A stretch of 64,000 nucleotides of DNA from JAWXCB01 sp034440455 (GTDB lineage Bacteria > Bacteroidota > Bacteroidia > Chitinophagales > CAIOSU01). Shown here piece after piece: positions 28,283-37,453 of this stretch; positions within the stretch are counted from its first letter, which is position 1, and each line of letters starts with the position of its first letter. The stretch is from the NCBI GenBank assembly GCA_034440455.1, contig JAWXCB010000031.1, positions 1 through 64,000 of the forward strand. Direction: 5' to 3'. Both the position numbers and the translations under genes were made by a program. The notes under the pieces were generated by a model that made no database searches, was not told the origin of the DNA, and worked only from the letters and a program-made list of their open reading frames with translations.

Positions 28283-31200
28283 GTGAGCAAGTCATTTCGC
28301 CCATTATTTTCCACATTCTTCTTGACACTTTTTTGCGGCTTATTGTGCGCACAAACCTACTGGCAGCAAGCGGTTGACTATAAAATCAATGTTTCGCTTG
28401 ACGATAAAAAACATGAATTGACAGGGAATCTTGAAGTCGTTTACACGAATAACTCACCGGATACCCTTTCCTTTATCTGGTTTCACTTGTGGCCCAACGC
28501 TTACAAAAATCTGAACACCGCATTTGCCCAACAGCAGCTTGAAAACCGCAGCACGGAGTTTTATTTCTCAAAACCTGAGCAGCGCGGGTATATTGATAGT
28601 CTTGATTTTAAATCAGGTGGTCAAAAGCTCGAATGGAAATTGGATTCAGCAAAAATTGACATCTGCAAAGTGCTGTTGCCGCAGCCATTGAAAAGTGGTG
28701 AACGCATTACGATTAGCACACCGTTTCACGTAAAAATCCCCGCAAGTTTTTCACGCCTCGGGCATGTGGCACAGTCGTATCAAATCACGCAGTGGTATCC
28801 CAAGCCGGCAGTGTATAATAAGAACGGCTGGCATCCGATGTCCTATTTAGACCAAGGGGAATTTTATTCAGAGTTCGGCTCGTTTGATGTGCAGATTACA
28901 CTTCCAAAAAATTATGTGGTTGCGGCTTCGGGCAATTTGCAAAACGAAGAGGAGTTGGCATGGCTGACTGAATTGGCAGAGAAAACAAGCAAAATAGAAT
29001 CGTTTGAAAACGCGCGTGATTTTCCAGCCTCAGATTCTACGTTAAAAACCCTGCGCTATAAATTGGAAAACGCGCACGACTTCGCATGGTTTGCCGACAA
29101 GCGTTATCATGTTTTGAAAGGTGAAGTTGAATTGCCCAATTCAAAACGAAAAGTTACTACGTGGGCAATGTTCACCAACATTGACGCAAAGCTGTGGAAG
29201 AACAGCTTGGAATATCTGCATGATGCTACGCTGTATTATTCAAAATGGATTGGCGATTATCAATATGACCAAGTAACAGCCGTAGAAGGCGCTTTGAGCG
29301 CGGGCGGTGGAATGGAATACCCGACAATCACCATTATAGGTGGAACGAATAATGCGCTTGACTTGGAAACGGTGATTATGCACGAAGTGGGACATAACTG
29401 GTTTTACGGAATCCTTGGCACGAATGAGCGCGACCACGCATGGATGGATGAAGGCATCAATTCGTTTTACGAGATGCGCTACCTCTACACGAAATATCCG
29501 GGCAGAAAATGGCCCGATGGATTCAATGCAGAGAAACTCCGCAAGCTTTTTGACATGGAGGATTACACGCTGAAATTTCAAAACGAGTTGTTCTACCTCT
29601 TCAATGCGCGTCAGCATCTTGACCAGCCTTCCGAATTGCCTTCGCAAGATTTTACTTCGCTGAACTATGGCGCTATTGTGTATGGAAAAACTGCGCTGCT
29701 CTTTGATCATTTGAAAGCTTATCTCGGTGACAGCCTGTTTGACAGCGTGATGCAGAAGTATTTTTCGGAATGGAAATTCAAACATCCGCAACCCGAAGAC
29801 TTACGCGCATTATTTGAAGCGTACACCGGAAAAAATCTCACATGGTTTTTTGACGACCTCATCGCCACTTCGCAGAAATTAGATTACAAGATTGCTGCTG
29901 TCAAAAAAGACAAAGCAAATAACATTCACACGCTCCATGTCGCAAACAAAACGGGTATTGCAGCGCCCATAGCTGTTTCAGCAATCCGAAAAGATACCGT
30001 TGCGAAAACTATTTGGCTGGAAGGATTTGAAGGCGAAAAGGAAATCGAAATCGTTAATGACAATTACGAGCAATACCGCATTGATTTCGATAGAACTACA
30101 ACAGAGTTCAACCGCAAAAACAATAACTATCGCTTGCGTGGATTGATGCATAAAGCTGAACGGCTGCGCTTTCAGTTTCTCGGCAGCCTGGAAAATCCCA
30201 CGAAAGCGCAATTATTTTTCAGTCCGGCTGTGGGCTGGAATAATTATGACAAAACACTCATCGGCTTTGCCTTCTACAATCACTTCCTGCCTTTTAAAGA
30301 ATTGGAGTTTGAATTAGTGCCCATGTTCGGCACAGGCTCTGTGCAGTTTGCCGGCATCGGCAGGGTTGCCTATACGTTTTATACGAAGGGCAGCAAAGTA
30401 CACAACGTAAACCTGAGCATTGGCGGTAGACGATTTAGTTACGACCTCGTCCCTGAAGTGCTGAACTATAACAAAATTCAACCTGTACTCACGCTTACCT
30501 TCCGCAAAAAATATGCGCGCAGTCCGGTGGACAAATCCCTCTCGTTCCGACACATTCATATTTGGCAGGATTTCCGGGAATACAATCGAACAGAACTGGT
30601 TTTGGAAAATACAGTCTCAAAATACTTTGTGAATGAAGTGGCTTTCAATCTGGAAAACACCCGTGTTATCAATCCCTTTCGCGCAAACATCACGGTGCAG
30701 CAGGGAAAAGATTTTGTGCGCTCGTTTGCCGAATTCAACTACAAACTCACTTACAACAAAAAGAACAAAGGATTACACGTTCGTTTGTTTGCGGGCGGGT
30801 TTCTGTGGAACGACCGCGAGTCAGGCGTTGTTCCTGACGCGCGTTTTCGCATGAACTTCGGCACAGGCAGAGAACAGTTTCAAAAAGACTTTTTGTTTGA
30901 TGAATATTTCTTCGGAAGAAATGAAACTGAAATATTTTCGTCACAACAAATCGTCACGAAAGAAGGCGGATTCCGCTCGCGCAACAGTTTCGGGCAAACC
31001 GACAAGTGGCTTGCCACCATTCACTTGAATTCCACAATTCCAGGGAAAATTCCCATCAGACCTTACACCACAATCGGCATGTTCGGTCAGGAAAACGCAG
31101 GCTTCAATCTCGCTTATGAATTGGGTTTAGCATTCGTAATCATACCCGATATGTTTGAAATCTACTTCCCGCTCGTTTCCATCGTGCAGGATAAAGTTGC

Positions 31201-31345
31201 AGGCACACAAAAATGGTATGTGGGCTTTGATAAAAATGATACGGACAATCTGTACTACAGAGAAAAATACTGGGGCTTAATCACGTTTCAATTCAACATT
31301 AAAAAGATGAACCCGTTTGAGGTGGTGAGAAAAGCGCAGTTTTGA
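28283..31345 (+). CDS. M1 family zinc metallopeptidase with probable C-terminal outer-membrane barrel
   Basis: 1020 residues starting at GTG, followed by a signal peptide (about 1-23, ending LLCAQ). The M1 catalytic set is complete: GGMEYP with Glu345, His367-Glu368-x-x-His371, and the third zinc ligand Glu390 (exact HExxH-x18-E spacing). M1 enzymes remove N-terminal residues from peptides. After about residue 620 the sequence changes to alternating aromatic/polar strands ending in WGLITFQFNIKKMNPFE. I infer a beta-barrel, which would place the peptidase at the outer membrane. The tail makes it longer than ordinary M1 enzymes. Confidence 0.9.
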   Translation: MSKSFRPLFSTFFLTLFCGLLCAQTYWQQAVDYKINVSLDDKKHELTGNLEVVYTNNSPDTLSFIWFHLWPNAYKNLNTAFAQQQLENRSTEFYFSKPEQRGYIDSLDFKSGGQKLEWKLDSAKIDICKVLLPQPLKSGERITISTPFHVKIPASFSRLGHVAQSYQITQWYPKPAVYNKNGWHPMSYLDQGEFYSEFGSFDVQITLPKNYVVAASGNLQNEEELAWLTELAEKTSKIESFENARDFPASDSTLKTLRYKLENAHDFAWFADKRYHVLKGEVELPNSKRKVTTWAMFTNIDAKLWKNSLEYLHDATLYYSKWIGDYQYDQVTAVEGALSAGGGMEYPTITIIGGTNNALDLETVIMHEVGHNWFYGILGTNERDHAWMDEGINSFYEMRYLYTKYPGRKWPDGFNAEKLRKLFDMEDYTLKFQNELFYLFNARQHLDQPSELPSQDFTSLNYGAIVYGKTALLFDHLKAYLGDSLFDSVMQKYFSEWKFKHPQPEDLRALFEAYTGKNLTWFFDDLIATSQKLDYKIAAVKKDKANNIHTLHVANKTGIAAPIAVSAIRKDTVAKTIWLEGFEGEKEIEIVNDNYEQYRIDFDRTTTEFNRKNNNYRLRGLMHKAERLRFQFLGSLENPTKAQLFFSPAVGWNNYDKTLIGFAFYNHFLPFKELEFELVPMFGTGSVQFAGIGRVAYTFYTKGSKVHNVNLSIGGRRFSYDLVPEVLNYNKIQPVLTLTFRKKYARSPVDKSLSFRHIHIWQDFREYNRTELVLENTVSKYFVNEVAFNLENTRVINPFRANITVQQGKDFVRSFAEFNYKLTYNKKNKGLHVRLFAGGFLWNDRESGVVPDARFRMNFGTGREQFQKDFLFDEYFFGRNETEIFSSQQIVTKEGGFRSRNSFGQTDKWLATIHLNSTIPGKIPIRPYTTIGMFGQENAGFNLAYELGLAFVIIPDMFEIYFPLVSIVQDKVAGTQKWYVGFDKNDTDNLYYREKYWGLITFQFNIKKMNPFEVVRKAQF

Positions 31346-31405
31346 AAGAAGCCGCAATTCAGATAATGCCCGCTGAATCCTAATTTTGATTGAAACACAT
31401 TTTTG

Positions 31406-31606
31406 ATGACCTATCTTGTTGAAATAGAAGAGCCTACTGAATCAAAACCGCTTATTGAACACCTGCGTACGCTGAAGTATGTAAGAATGAAAAAGGCAGA
31501 CCATAAATCAGAAGCAGCGGAAATCATCAAAGCGATACGTAAATCTGAAAGAAGCGGAAAAATAAAATGGAGTGACGCAAAAAGAAAGATTGCGTCATGG
31601 AAATAG
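31406..31606 (+). CDS. Probable antitoxin of a ParE/RelE-type module
   Basis: 66 residues from the ATG at 31406. The frame also opens with a TTG one codon earlier, which is less likely. It is small, highly charged and Lys-rich (KKADHKSEAAEIIKAIRKSE), with no signal peptide. It is called an antitoxin from its position: its last codons overlap the start of a RelE/ParE-like gene by 10 bp (ATGGAAATAG, 31597-31606), the usual arrangement for type II antitoxins. It has no clear DNA-binding motif. It follows the M1 peptidase by about 60 bp. Confidence 0.65.
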   Translation: MTYLVEIEEPTESKPLIEHLRTLKYVRMKKADHKSEAAEIIKAIRKSERSGKIKWSDAKRKIASWK

Positions 31607-31908
31607 TTATTACCGAACATGCGCTGCAAACAGTACAAGCCGAGTTTAATTATTTGAAAAAGTTTGCTTCAGAGAACATTGCGCATCAATTCAAAAAAAT
31701 GTTTGTACAACAAGTTGACGCTATTCTTCCCTTTTATTTGAACCATCCTGAATGCAGGTTTCTGTCTACTGAAAATAAAATCTACAGGAATATTGCTTGG
31801 GGCAATTTCCTCCTTGTTTACACGATTTTGAAGAAAGAAATACTTGTGCTTGGAATATTTCACTCAAAACAAGACCCCAAAAAATTAAAATCTAACCGCA
31901 GTTTATAA
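31597..31908 (+). CDS. RelE/ParE-superfamily toxin
   Basis: 103 residues from an ATG inside the end of the upstream gene. It has the family layout: two N-terminal helices with basic residues, then beta strands with YRNIAWGNFLLVYTI and the closing ILVLGIFHSKQDPKKL that matches the ParE/RelE C-terminal strand and basic tail. Members inhibit gyrase (ParE) or cleave mRNA (RelE). Which of these applies cannot be told. The 10-bp overlap with the preceding small gene suggests translational coupling of antitoxin and toxin. Confidence 0.75.
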   Translation: MEIVITEHALQTVQAEFNYLKKFASENIAHQFKKMFVQQVDAILPFYLNHPECRFLSTENKIYRNIAWGNFLLVYTILKKEILVLGIFHSKQDPKKLKSNRSL

Positions 31909-31922
31909 AATAAACTTCCATC

Positions 31923-33473
31923 ATGCTCTTTTCAAAAAACAAAAAATCACTTTCGTTTCTTGATGAATTAGGATTGAAAATTTCAGAGAGTGGTGCCAGC
32001 ACCGGTTCTCAATGGCTCAAAACAAAAGGCAAGCTGGTTGAAAGTCATTCACCCGTTGATGGTTCACTGATTGGAACGGTGAATGAACTGACGCAAAGCG
32101 ATTACGACAAAGTTGTTGACACCGCGCAAAAAGCATTTAAAGAATGGAGAATGCTTCCTGCGCCAAAGCGCGGAGAAATTGTGCGGCAAATCGGTGAAGA
32201 ACTGAGAGCACACAAAGAGCCGCTTGGGCAGTTGGTTTCGTGGGAAATGGGAAAGTCGTTGCAGGAAGGCTTGGGCGAAGTGCAAGAGATGATTGACATC
32301 TGCGATTATGCGGTTGGATTGTCAAGACAACTGCACGGACTTACGATGCATTCCGAAAGAGCAAAACACAGAATGTATGAGCAGTGGCATCCGCTGGGAG
32401 TTGTGGGTATTATTTCTGCATTCAATTTTCCCGTTGCGGTGTGGTCGTGGAATGCAATGCTTGCGTGGGTATGTGGTGATGTGTGCGTGTGGAAGCCTTC
32501 GGAAAAAACTCCGCTTTGTGGCATCGCTTGTCAAAAAATTATTGCGCGGGTTTTCAAAATAAATCATGTTCCTGAAGGTGTTTCGTGTCTGGTGATTGGC
32601 GATTTCAAAGTAGGCGAATGGCTTGCGCAAGATTCAAGAATTCCGCTTGTTTCTGCAACGGGTTCAACACGCATGGGCAAAGCAGTAGCGACAGCAACCG
32701 CATCAAGATTCGGACGTTCCCTGCTTGAGTTGGGCGGCAACAATGCCGTCATCATCACCGAAAATGCGGATTTGAATATTGCGATTCGCGCGGTGGTGTT
32801 CGGAGCGGTAGGCACAGCCGGACAACGCTGCACAACCACGCGCAGATTGATTGTACATGAATCGCTGTATGATGAAGTGAAAAAGAAATTGGTAAAAGCA
32901 TACAGTCAACTGCGCATCGGAAATCCGCTTGATACGAACAATCATGTAGGACCCTTGATTGATAAACATGCAGTGGAGCAATATGAACGAGCATTACAAG
33001 AAGTAGTACGAGAAGGCGGAAAGTTGATAGTAAAAGGAGACGTGTTGAGCGGCAAAGGCTATGAATCCGGTTGCTATGTGAGGCCTGCCATTGCAGAAGC
33101 GAAAAACGATTTCGCCATTGTGCAGCATGAAACATTCGCGCCCATTCTTTATCTCATCAAATACAAGACACTTGATGAAGCGATTGCCTATCAGAATGGA
33201 GTGATGCAGGGACTTTCATCCGCCATCATTACCACCAATTTGCGCGAAGCGGAAAAATTTCTCTCGCAGGAAGGCAGCGACTGCGGCATCGCCAACGTGA
33301 ACATTGGCACATCAGGCGCTGAAATCGGTGGCGCATTTGGCGGTGAAAAAGAAACCGGTGGCGGGCGTGAGTCTGGCTCTGATTCATGGAAATTTTACAT
33401 GCGCAGACAAACGAATACCATTAACTACGGAGCGGATTTGCCGCTGGCGCAGGGGATAAAGTTTAAGGTGTGA
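31923..33473 (+). CDS. ALDH7-like aldehyde dehydrogenase
   Basis: 516 residues from an ATG, the typical ALDH length. The catalytic set is complete: oxyanion Asn168 (ISAFNFPV), general base Glu269 (ELGGN) and nucleophile Cys303 (GQRCTT). The C-terminus GAFGGEKETGGGRESGS and NTINYG resemble the ALDH7/antiquitin group, which oxidises alpha-aminoadipate semialdehyde (piperideine-6-carboxylate) in lysine breakdown. I infer that substrate from family resemblance. It begins 15 bp after the toxin gene and its stop lies 7 bp from the restored flippase stop. Confidence 0.94.
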   Translation: MLFSKNKKSLSFLDELGLKISESGASTGSQWLKTKGKLVESHSPVDGSLIGTVNELTQSDYDKVVDTAQKAFKEWRMLPAPKRGEIVRQIGEELRAHKEPLGQLVSWEMGKSLQEGLGEVQEMIDICDYAVGLSRQLHGLTMHSERAKHRMYEQWHPLGVVGIISAFNFPVAVWSWNAMLAWVCGDVCVWKPSEKTPLCGIACQKIIARVFKINHVPEGVSCLVIGDFKVGEWLAQDSRIPLVSATGSTRMGKAVATATASRFGRSLLELGGNNAVIITENADLNIAIRAVVFGAVGTAGQRCTTTRRLIVHESLYDEVKKKLVKAYSQLRIGNPLDTNNHVGPLIDKHAVEQYERALQEVVREGGKLIVKGDVLSGKGYESGCYVRPAIAEAKNDFAIVQHETFAPILYLIKYKTLDEAIAYQNGVMQGLSSAIITTNLREAEKFLSQEGSDCGIANVNIGTSGAEIGGAFGGEKETGGGRESGSDSWKFYMRRQTNTINYGADLPLAQGIKFKV

Positions 33474-33480
33474 GGGATTC

Positions 33481-33620
33481 CTAATTTCTACTTCCGAATT
33501 GCACTTTCGCTTTCTCCACCGCCTTCAAGAAAAACTGATTGATGTCATCCGATACTTTCAGCGAATAAATCAGCGCGGGAAACAACGCAACAACCACTCC
33601 TGATTTGATTAAATATTGAG
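33481..33620 (-). pseudogene. C-terminal remnant of the flippase in another frame
   Basis: Just beyond the flippase stop, the -1-shifted frame continues for about 44 codons as PQYLIKSGVVVALFPALIYS and on to a TAG at 33481-33483. It encodes a last hydrophobic helix and a charged tail typical of the protein end. Restoring one T in the TTT run near 33613 gives N-I-L-I-K-S-G-V-V in one frame. The extended gene would end 7 bp from the convergent ALDH stop, which is normal packing here. Confidence 0.65.
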
Positions 33621-34979
33621 GTAAACATTTGGCATATCAGGAATAACCAATGCGACAGCCAGCGTAGCAAATCCAATAATCAAGGCTTTAATCATACCGG
33701 AACCAAAAGGAAGGAAACCGAATTTGAAATAGACAAATGATGTGCGCAGTACGTTAAAAATTGTGAGCGAAATCGAAGTGCCGATAGCTGCCCCAAGAAT
33801 TCCATATTTGGGAATGAACAAGTAATTTGTCACAATACACATTGCAAACAAACCAATGCCTGCAAAAAGATTAAACCGGAAAAATTTTGAGTATAGAATA
33901 ATCTCTCCGTTGATGCTTGTAGCCATGTCGAACAACCTGCCGATGATAAGCACTAAAACCACTCCGCTAATAACATGATATTTTTCAGGGAGGAAATGGT
34001 AAAGATTATCCATATTCACTCCGATGCCAATTGATAAAAACATTCCAATCGCAAACTGGTTCAGCGCAACCCGCTGATAAAGCATCCTCACTTCATCCCA
34101 ACGGTTTTGCTGTATGGCATTTGAAACGATTGGCGTTGCCATCTGATGCAAAAAGCGTTGCGGCAACATGATAAGCGTAACAATGTAAAACGCAATGGAG
34201 TAAACCGCGACATTTCCAAGTGTATCCATGTAGCTCAGCATGATGACATCCAACTGTGTCACAATTTTCCAAACGGCAACCGTGAGGATGGAATACATGC
34301 CATAGATAAATACCTCTTTCACCATCTTATGACGCACAAATGCAAGATTCACCTCAATAAAATTTCTGTCAAGCCAAGCTATATACCCTGCAAGAACAAT
34401 CATCGCGCTTGCATAAGACGCTGCAAACAAAATCATAAACAACTCGAAGCTGATGACATCAAAATGAAAAAGTAGCATGATTGCTAAAAGAAACACCCGG
34501 AGATAAACCTCTCTCAAAAGCGTTGGAAAAACTATCCGCAACAGGGAACGCGCATAAGCCTCAAGTAAATTGAATATCAGTACAAAAAGCGTGAGAGGAA
34601 AAATGTACCCATAAAAATCAATCACTAGGTCAGATTGATTTTTTACATAGCCATGCAGGATAGAATCTTTAAAGACATAAAAAATAAAACCGACAATCGC
34701 ATAAGCTGCCAGCGCTTTCAACAGAATCCAAAACACAAAATTCTTAAGCGTTCCGCGCTCCTCCCTGAAAATCGGAAAGTATTTATTGATAACATTCGTG
34801 CCGCCAAACTCAGCAAAAACAGCAAGCACTGTAGCCACTGATAATAGCACCCTCGTCAATCCAAATTGCTCCGGTTCAAAAAAGCGCGGGAATAATATCA
34901 ACGTGTTCAAAGCCCCTAATGCGACACCTGCATAAGAAATGATGGTGCTCTTTAGGCTTTGACGGATAATGATTCCCAC
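33609..34979 (-). CDS. Oligosaccharide flippase (Wzx/MOP family), 3' frameshifted
   Basis: 456 residues from a GTG at 34979 (MGIIIRQSLKSTIISYAG). About twelve to thirteen hydrophobic helices are visible. The N-terminal SLKSTIISYAGVALGALNTL and PEQFGLTRVLL are the usual opening of MOP-superfamily polysaccharide exporters, which flip lipid-linked glycan units across the inner membrane. The frame stops early at 33609. A coherent last helix follows in another frame (see the remnant entry). A one-base loss in a T run is the simplest cause, either a sequencing error or a real mutation. It is divergent from the acyltransferase gene. Confidence 0.88.
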   Translation of the reverse strand: MGIIIRQSLKSTIISYAGVALGALNTLILFPRFFEPEQFGLTRVLLSVATVLAVFAEFGGTNVINKYFPIFREERGTLKNFVFWILLKALAAYAIVGFIFYVFKDSILHGYVKNQSDLVIDFYGYIFPLTLFVLIFNLLEAYARSLLRIVFPTLLREVYLRVFLLAIMLLFHFDVISFELFMILFAASYASAMIVLAGYIAWLDRNFIEVNLAFVRHKMVKEVFIYGMYSILTVAVWKIVTQLDVIMLSYMDTLGNVAVYSIAFYIVTLIMLPQRFLHQMATPIVSNAIQQNRWDEVRMLYQRVALNQFAIGMFLSIGIGVNMDNLYHFLPEKYHVISGVVLVLIIGRLFDMATSINGEIILYSKFFRFNLFAGIGLFAMCIVTNYLFIPKYGILGAAIGTSISLTIFNVLRTSFVYFKFGFLPFGSGMIKALIIGFATLAVALVIPDMPNVYLNI

Positions 34980-35074
34980 AGGGCGAAAATGCTTTAAAAA
35001 AGCGGTTAAAGTTAGGAAGGTTTAAAACAGAGGGTTCATGGAAGTCCAAATTTTCAGATATTCGGAGCTTCCGA

Positions 35075-36205
35075 ATGGAAAAAATCTATTTCAAAGGACT
35101 GAATGGGATTCGTTTCATTGCCGCTTTCATGGTGATTGTGGCACATATTGAGGGTTTTAAGAAATTCGCCCAGCTTCCCAATATTCGGAACAATAACATT
35201 ATCAGCCAGCTTGGTCCGCAGGGCGTTAAGATATTTTTCGTGTTGAGCGGATTTCTCATCACGTACTTGTTACTGAGTGAAGTGAAAGTCAGGAGCGGCA
35301 TTGACATAAAAAAATTCTACATCAGACGCATTTTAAGAATCTGGCCTCTTTACTTTTTCATTGCGCTTCTCGGTTTTTTTGTACTCCCTCAATTTTTCAG
35401 TCCTGATTATTTTCCTGAAAAGATTCATCCACATTTTGACATTAAACTTTTGCTCACATTCTTCATGCTGCCGAATGTGGTTTACCTTGTCTTTGGTCAC
35501 ATGTTCAGCATTGGCGTACTCTGGTCAATCGGAACCGAAGAGCAGTTTTACCTCGTTTGGCCACATCTCATCAATAGAATTGCAAAAAATCTTCAAGCAT
35601 TGGCGCTGTTACTGTTTGGAATTCTATCTGTAAAAGTTGCTTGCGAAATCACCTACAGCATGGAAATTTTCACAGGCGTTGCTCAAAAAACTATCTGGGT
35701 AATTCAAAAAATTTTAGACTTCGATTGCATGACTGTAGGAGGAATTTTTGCATTCATTTATTTTTCTGACAAAAAGAAAATATTGGATGTACTTTATTCA
35801 AAAGGGGTGCAGATTGCTGTGCTGGTTATCCTCTTTTCACTTTTTCTTTTTAATCCCAAGCTGTATTCCTTTTCAAATCTTGTTTACAGCCTGCTCTATG
35901 GAGTTCTTATCTTAAATGTAGCTACTAATCCCGGCAGCATCCTCTCTTTTGAAAATAAAGCGCTGGATTATTGCGGGCAAATCTCCTACGGGATTTACAT
36001 GTATCATTCCATTTTTGTCGCGCTTGGAATCTGGATAGTTCGAAGTACGCTTCTCTGCACAGATTCAATCCTGTCTAATCTTTTTCTTTATCCGTTTGCC
36101 ATTCTTTGCAGCATAGGCATCGCTGCGTTATCGTATCATTTCCTTGAAAAGCCAATCCTCCACTACAAGGAGAAGTTTATGGTGGTCAAAAGCGGGAAGG
36201 GTTAA
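35075..36205 (+). CDS. Acyltransferase 3 (OafA/YrhL) family protein
   Basis: 376 residues from an ATG. About ten membrane helices. The opening LNGIRFIAAFMVIVAHI contains the conserved His24 of the family, and RRILRIWPLYF follows the second helix. Family members O-acylate LPS, exopolysaccharide or peptidoglycan using periplasmic or cytoplasmic acyl donors. With the flippase across a 95-bp divergent gap and glycan genes downstream, a role in surface-glycan O-acetylation is likely (inferred). No SGNH domain is fused to it, but one SGNH protein is encoded at 11146-12375. Confidence 0.93.
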   Translation: MEKIYFKGLNGIRFIAAFMVIVAHIEGFKKFAQLPNIRNNNIISQLGPQGVKIFFVLSGFLITYLLLSEVKVRSGIDIKKFYIRRILRIWPLYFFIALLGFFVLPQFFSPDYFPEKIHPHFDIKLLLTFFMLPNVVYLVFGHMFSIGVLWSIGTEEQFYLVWPHLINRIAKNLQALALLLFGILSVKVACEITYSMEIFTGVAQKTIWVIQKILDFDCMTVGGIFAFIYFSDKKKILDVLYSKGVQIAVLVILFSLFLFNPKLYSFSNLVYSLLYGVLILNVATNPGSILSFENKALDYCGQISYGIYMYHSIFVALGIWIVRSTLLCTDSILSNLFLYPFAILCSIGIAALSYHFLEKPILHYKEKFMVVKSGKG

Positions 36206-36220
36206 GTATCCGCGATTCTG

Positions 36221-37318
36221 TTACTGCAACACAATTTTCTTCTCTTCAGTCACCTGACCGGATGGAGACAAAATTTGCAAGGTATAGATTCCGGCTGCTC
36301 CTATTTGACTAATATCAATTGTTATCGAAGGCAAATTAAAAGGTGAACTGAAAAGTTGTTGTCCTAACCCATTCATAATTTTGAGCGTGTAATTTGTCAT
36401 CTGCGAATACATATTGTTCTCCACAACAATCAGGTTATTAGTTGGATTCGGATAAACTTTGATTTCGCTTGTATTAAAGGGATTGGTCGAAAGAATTACA
36501 TCAATTATCAGCGTATCTGTTACAGCTACGCTAATCGTATCAAAAACATTAACTGTTGTGGTGTCAAAAACCGGAACGGTTACTGTGTCATAAGTATAAA
36601 CTGTGCATCCGGCAGTATCATTTATCAATTGTGCAATTTCAATGGCATTCAATGCGCAGTCGAAAAACTTGATGTCGTCAAGAGAGCCGGTGAATTTCTC
36701 ATCATTCCCAAAACCCACGCATACATCATCACCAAATTGTAGAACTGAGTTATTTCTCAAGTTTAATAATGAAGCGGAGTAAACCACAATATCCAATACG
36801 CCATCAACATAAATTGTATATCGCTTATCGTCCCTCACTAAAACAACATGATGCCAATTCCCATCGCCAACTAAGATTGTGCCATCTCCAACTACCTGGG
36901 TTGTATTAATCAAAACTTCAAATGTTACAATTCCATCTCTTAAAGCGATTCGAAAGGAAGTCGTGAAATTACAAGTGGGGCGTTTCGTAATCAATGTTCT
37001 TACATCCATAACTGTCGTTTTAAACCAACAGCTAAAAGAGTAATCGGCAGTACCGAAATTTCCCAGCGTATTATTTACCTGAATGACATCATTTACGGTA
37101 TCAAAAAAATATGCGCTATTTGCAACTCCATCGTGACCAATGGTGGGCGTTGCGCCTGAAACCGTACCGTTGTTTCCATTACCGGAAACATCATTGGCAT
37201 TTCCATTAAATGGAAAGTCGGCAATTATGCATTGTGAATGCGTCTGAAAGGGAAGCATAAAAGCTGAACAAATAAGAATTGATGCAGCCATTTTCAGCAA
37301 ATTGACGTGGGTTTTCAT
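36221..37318 (-). CDS. Secreted LamG-domain protein with T9SS sorting domain
   Basis: 365 residues from the ATG at 37318; a TTG four codons upstream is less likely. Signal peptide about 1-28 (ends THSQC). A LamG/concanavalin-like domain spans about 30-240, with FPFNGNANDVSGNGNNGT and the WHHVVLVRDDKRYTIYVDG strand. A Val/Thr/Asp-rich linker (about 245-285) and a type A T9SS sorting domain (about 290-365, starting VYPNPTNNL) follow. The T9SS tail sends it through the outer membrane, to be anchored or released. A carbohydrate-binding role is plausible. It converges on the acyltransferase, 15 bp apart. Confidence 0.92.
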   Translation of the reverse strand: MKTHVNLLKMAASILICSAFMLPFQTHSQCIIADFPFNGNANDVSGNGNNGTVSGATPTIGHDGVANSAYFFDTVNDVIQVNNTLGNFGTADYSFSCWFKTTVMDVRTLITKRPTCNFTTSFRIALRDGIVTFEVLINTTQVVGDGTILVGDGNWHHVVLVRDDKRYTIYVDGVLDIVVYSASLLNLRNNSVLQFGDDVCVGFGNDEKFTGSLDDIKFFDCALNAIEIAQLINDTAGCTVYTYDTVTVPVFDTTTVNVFDTISVAVTDTLIIDVILSTNPFNTSEIKVYPNPTNNLIVVENNMYSQMTNYTLKIMNGLGQQLFSSPFNLPSITIDISQIGAAGIYTLQILSPSGQVTEEKKIVLQ

Positions 37319-37453
37319 AAAGCAGGTCAATTTATGTTTTTGAAATAACTATGCGAGAATCCTTTGACAATTAGTCAGAAAACAAAGATGTGTCTTTTTT
37401 TGAATTTCAAAAACCGAAAATAGAAATTCTGCGCCAACTTGTCCTGAACTGTT

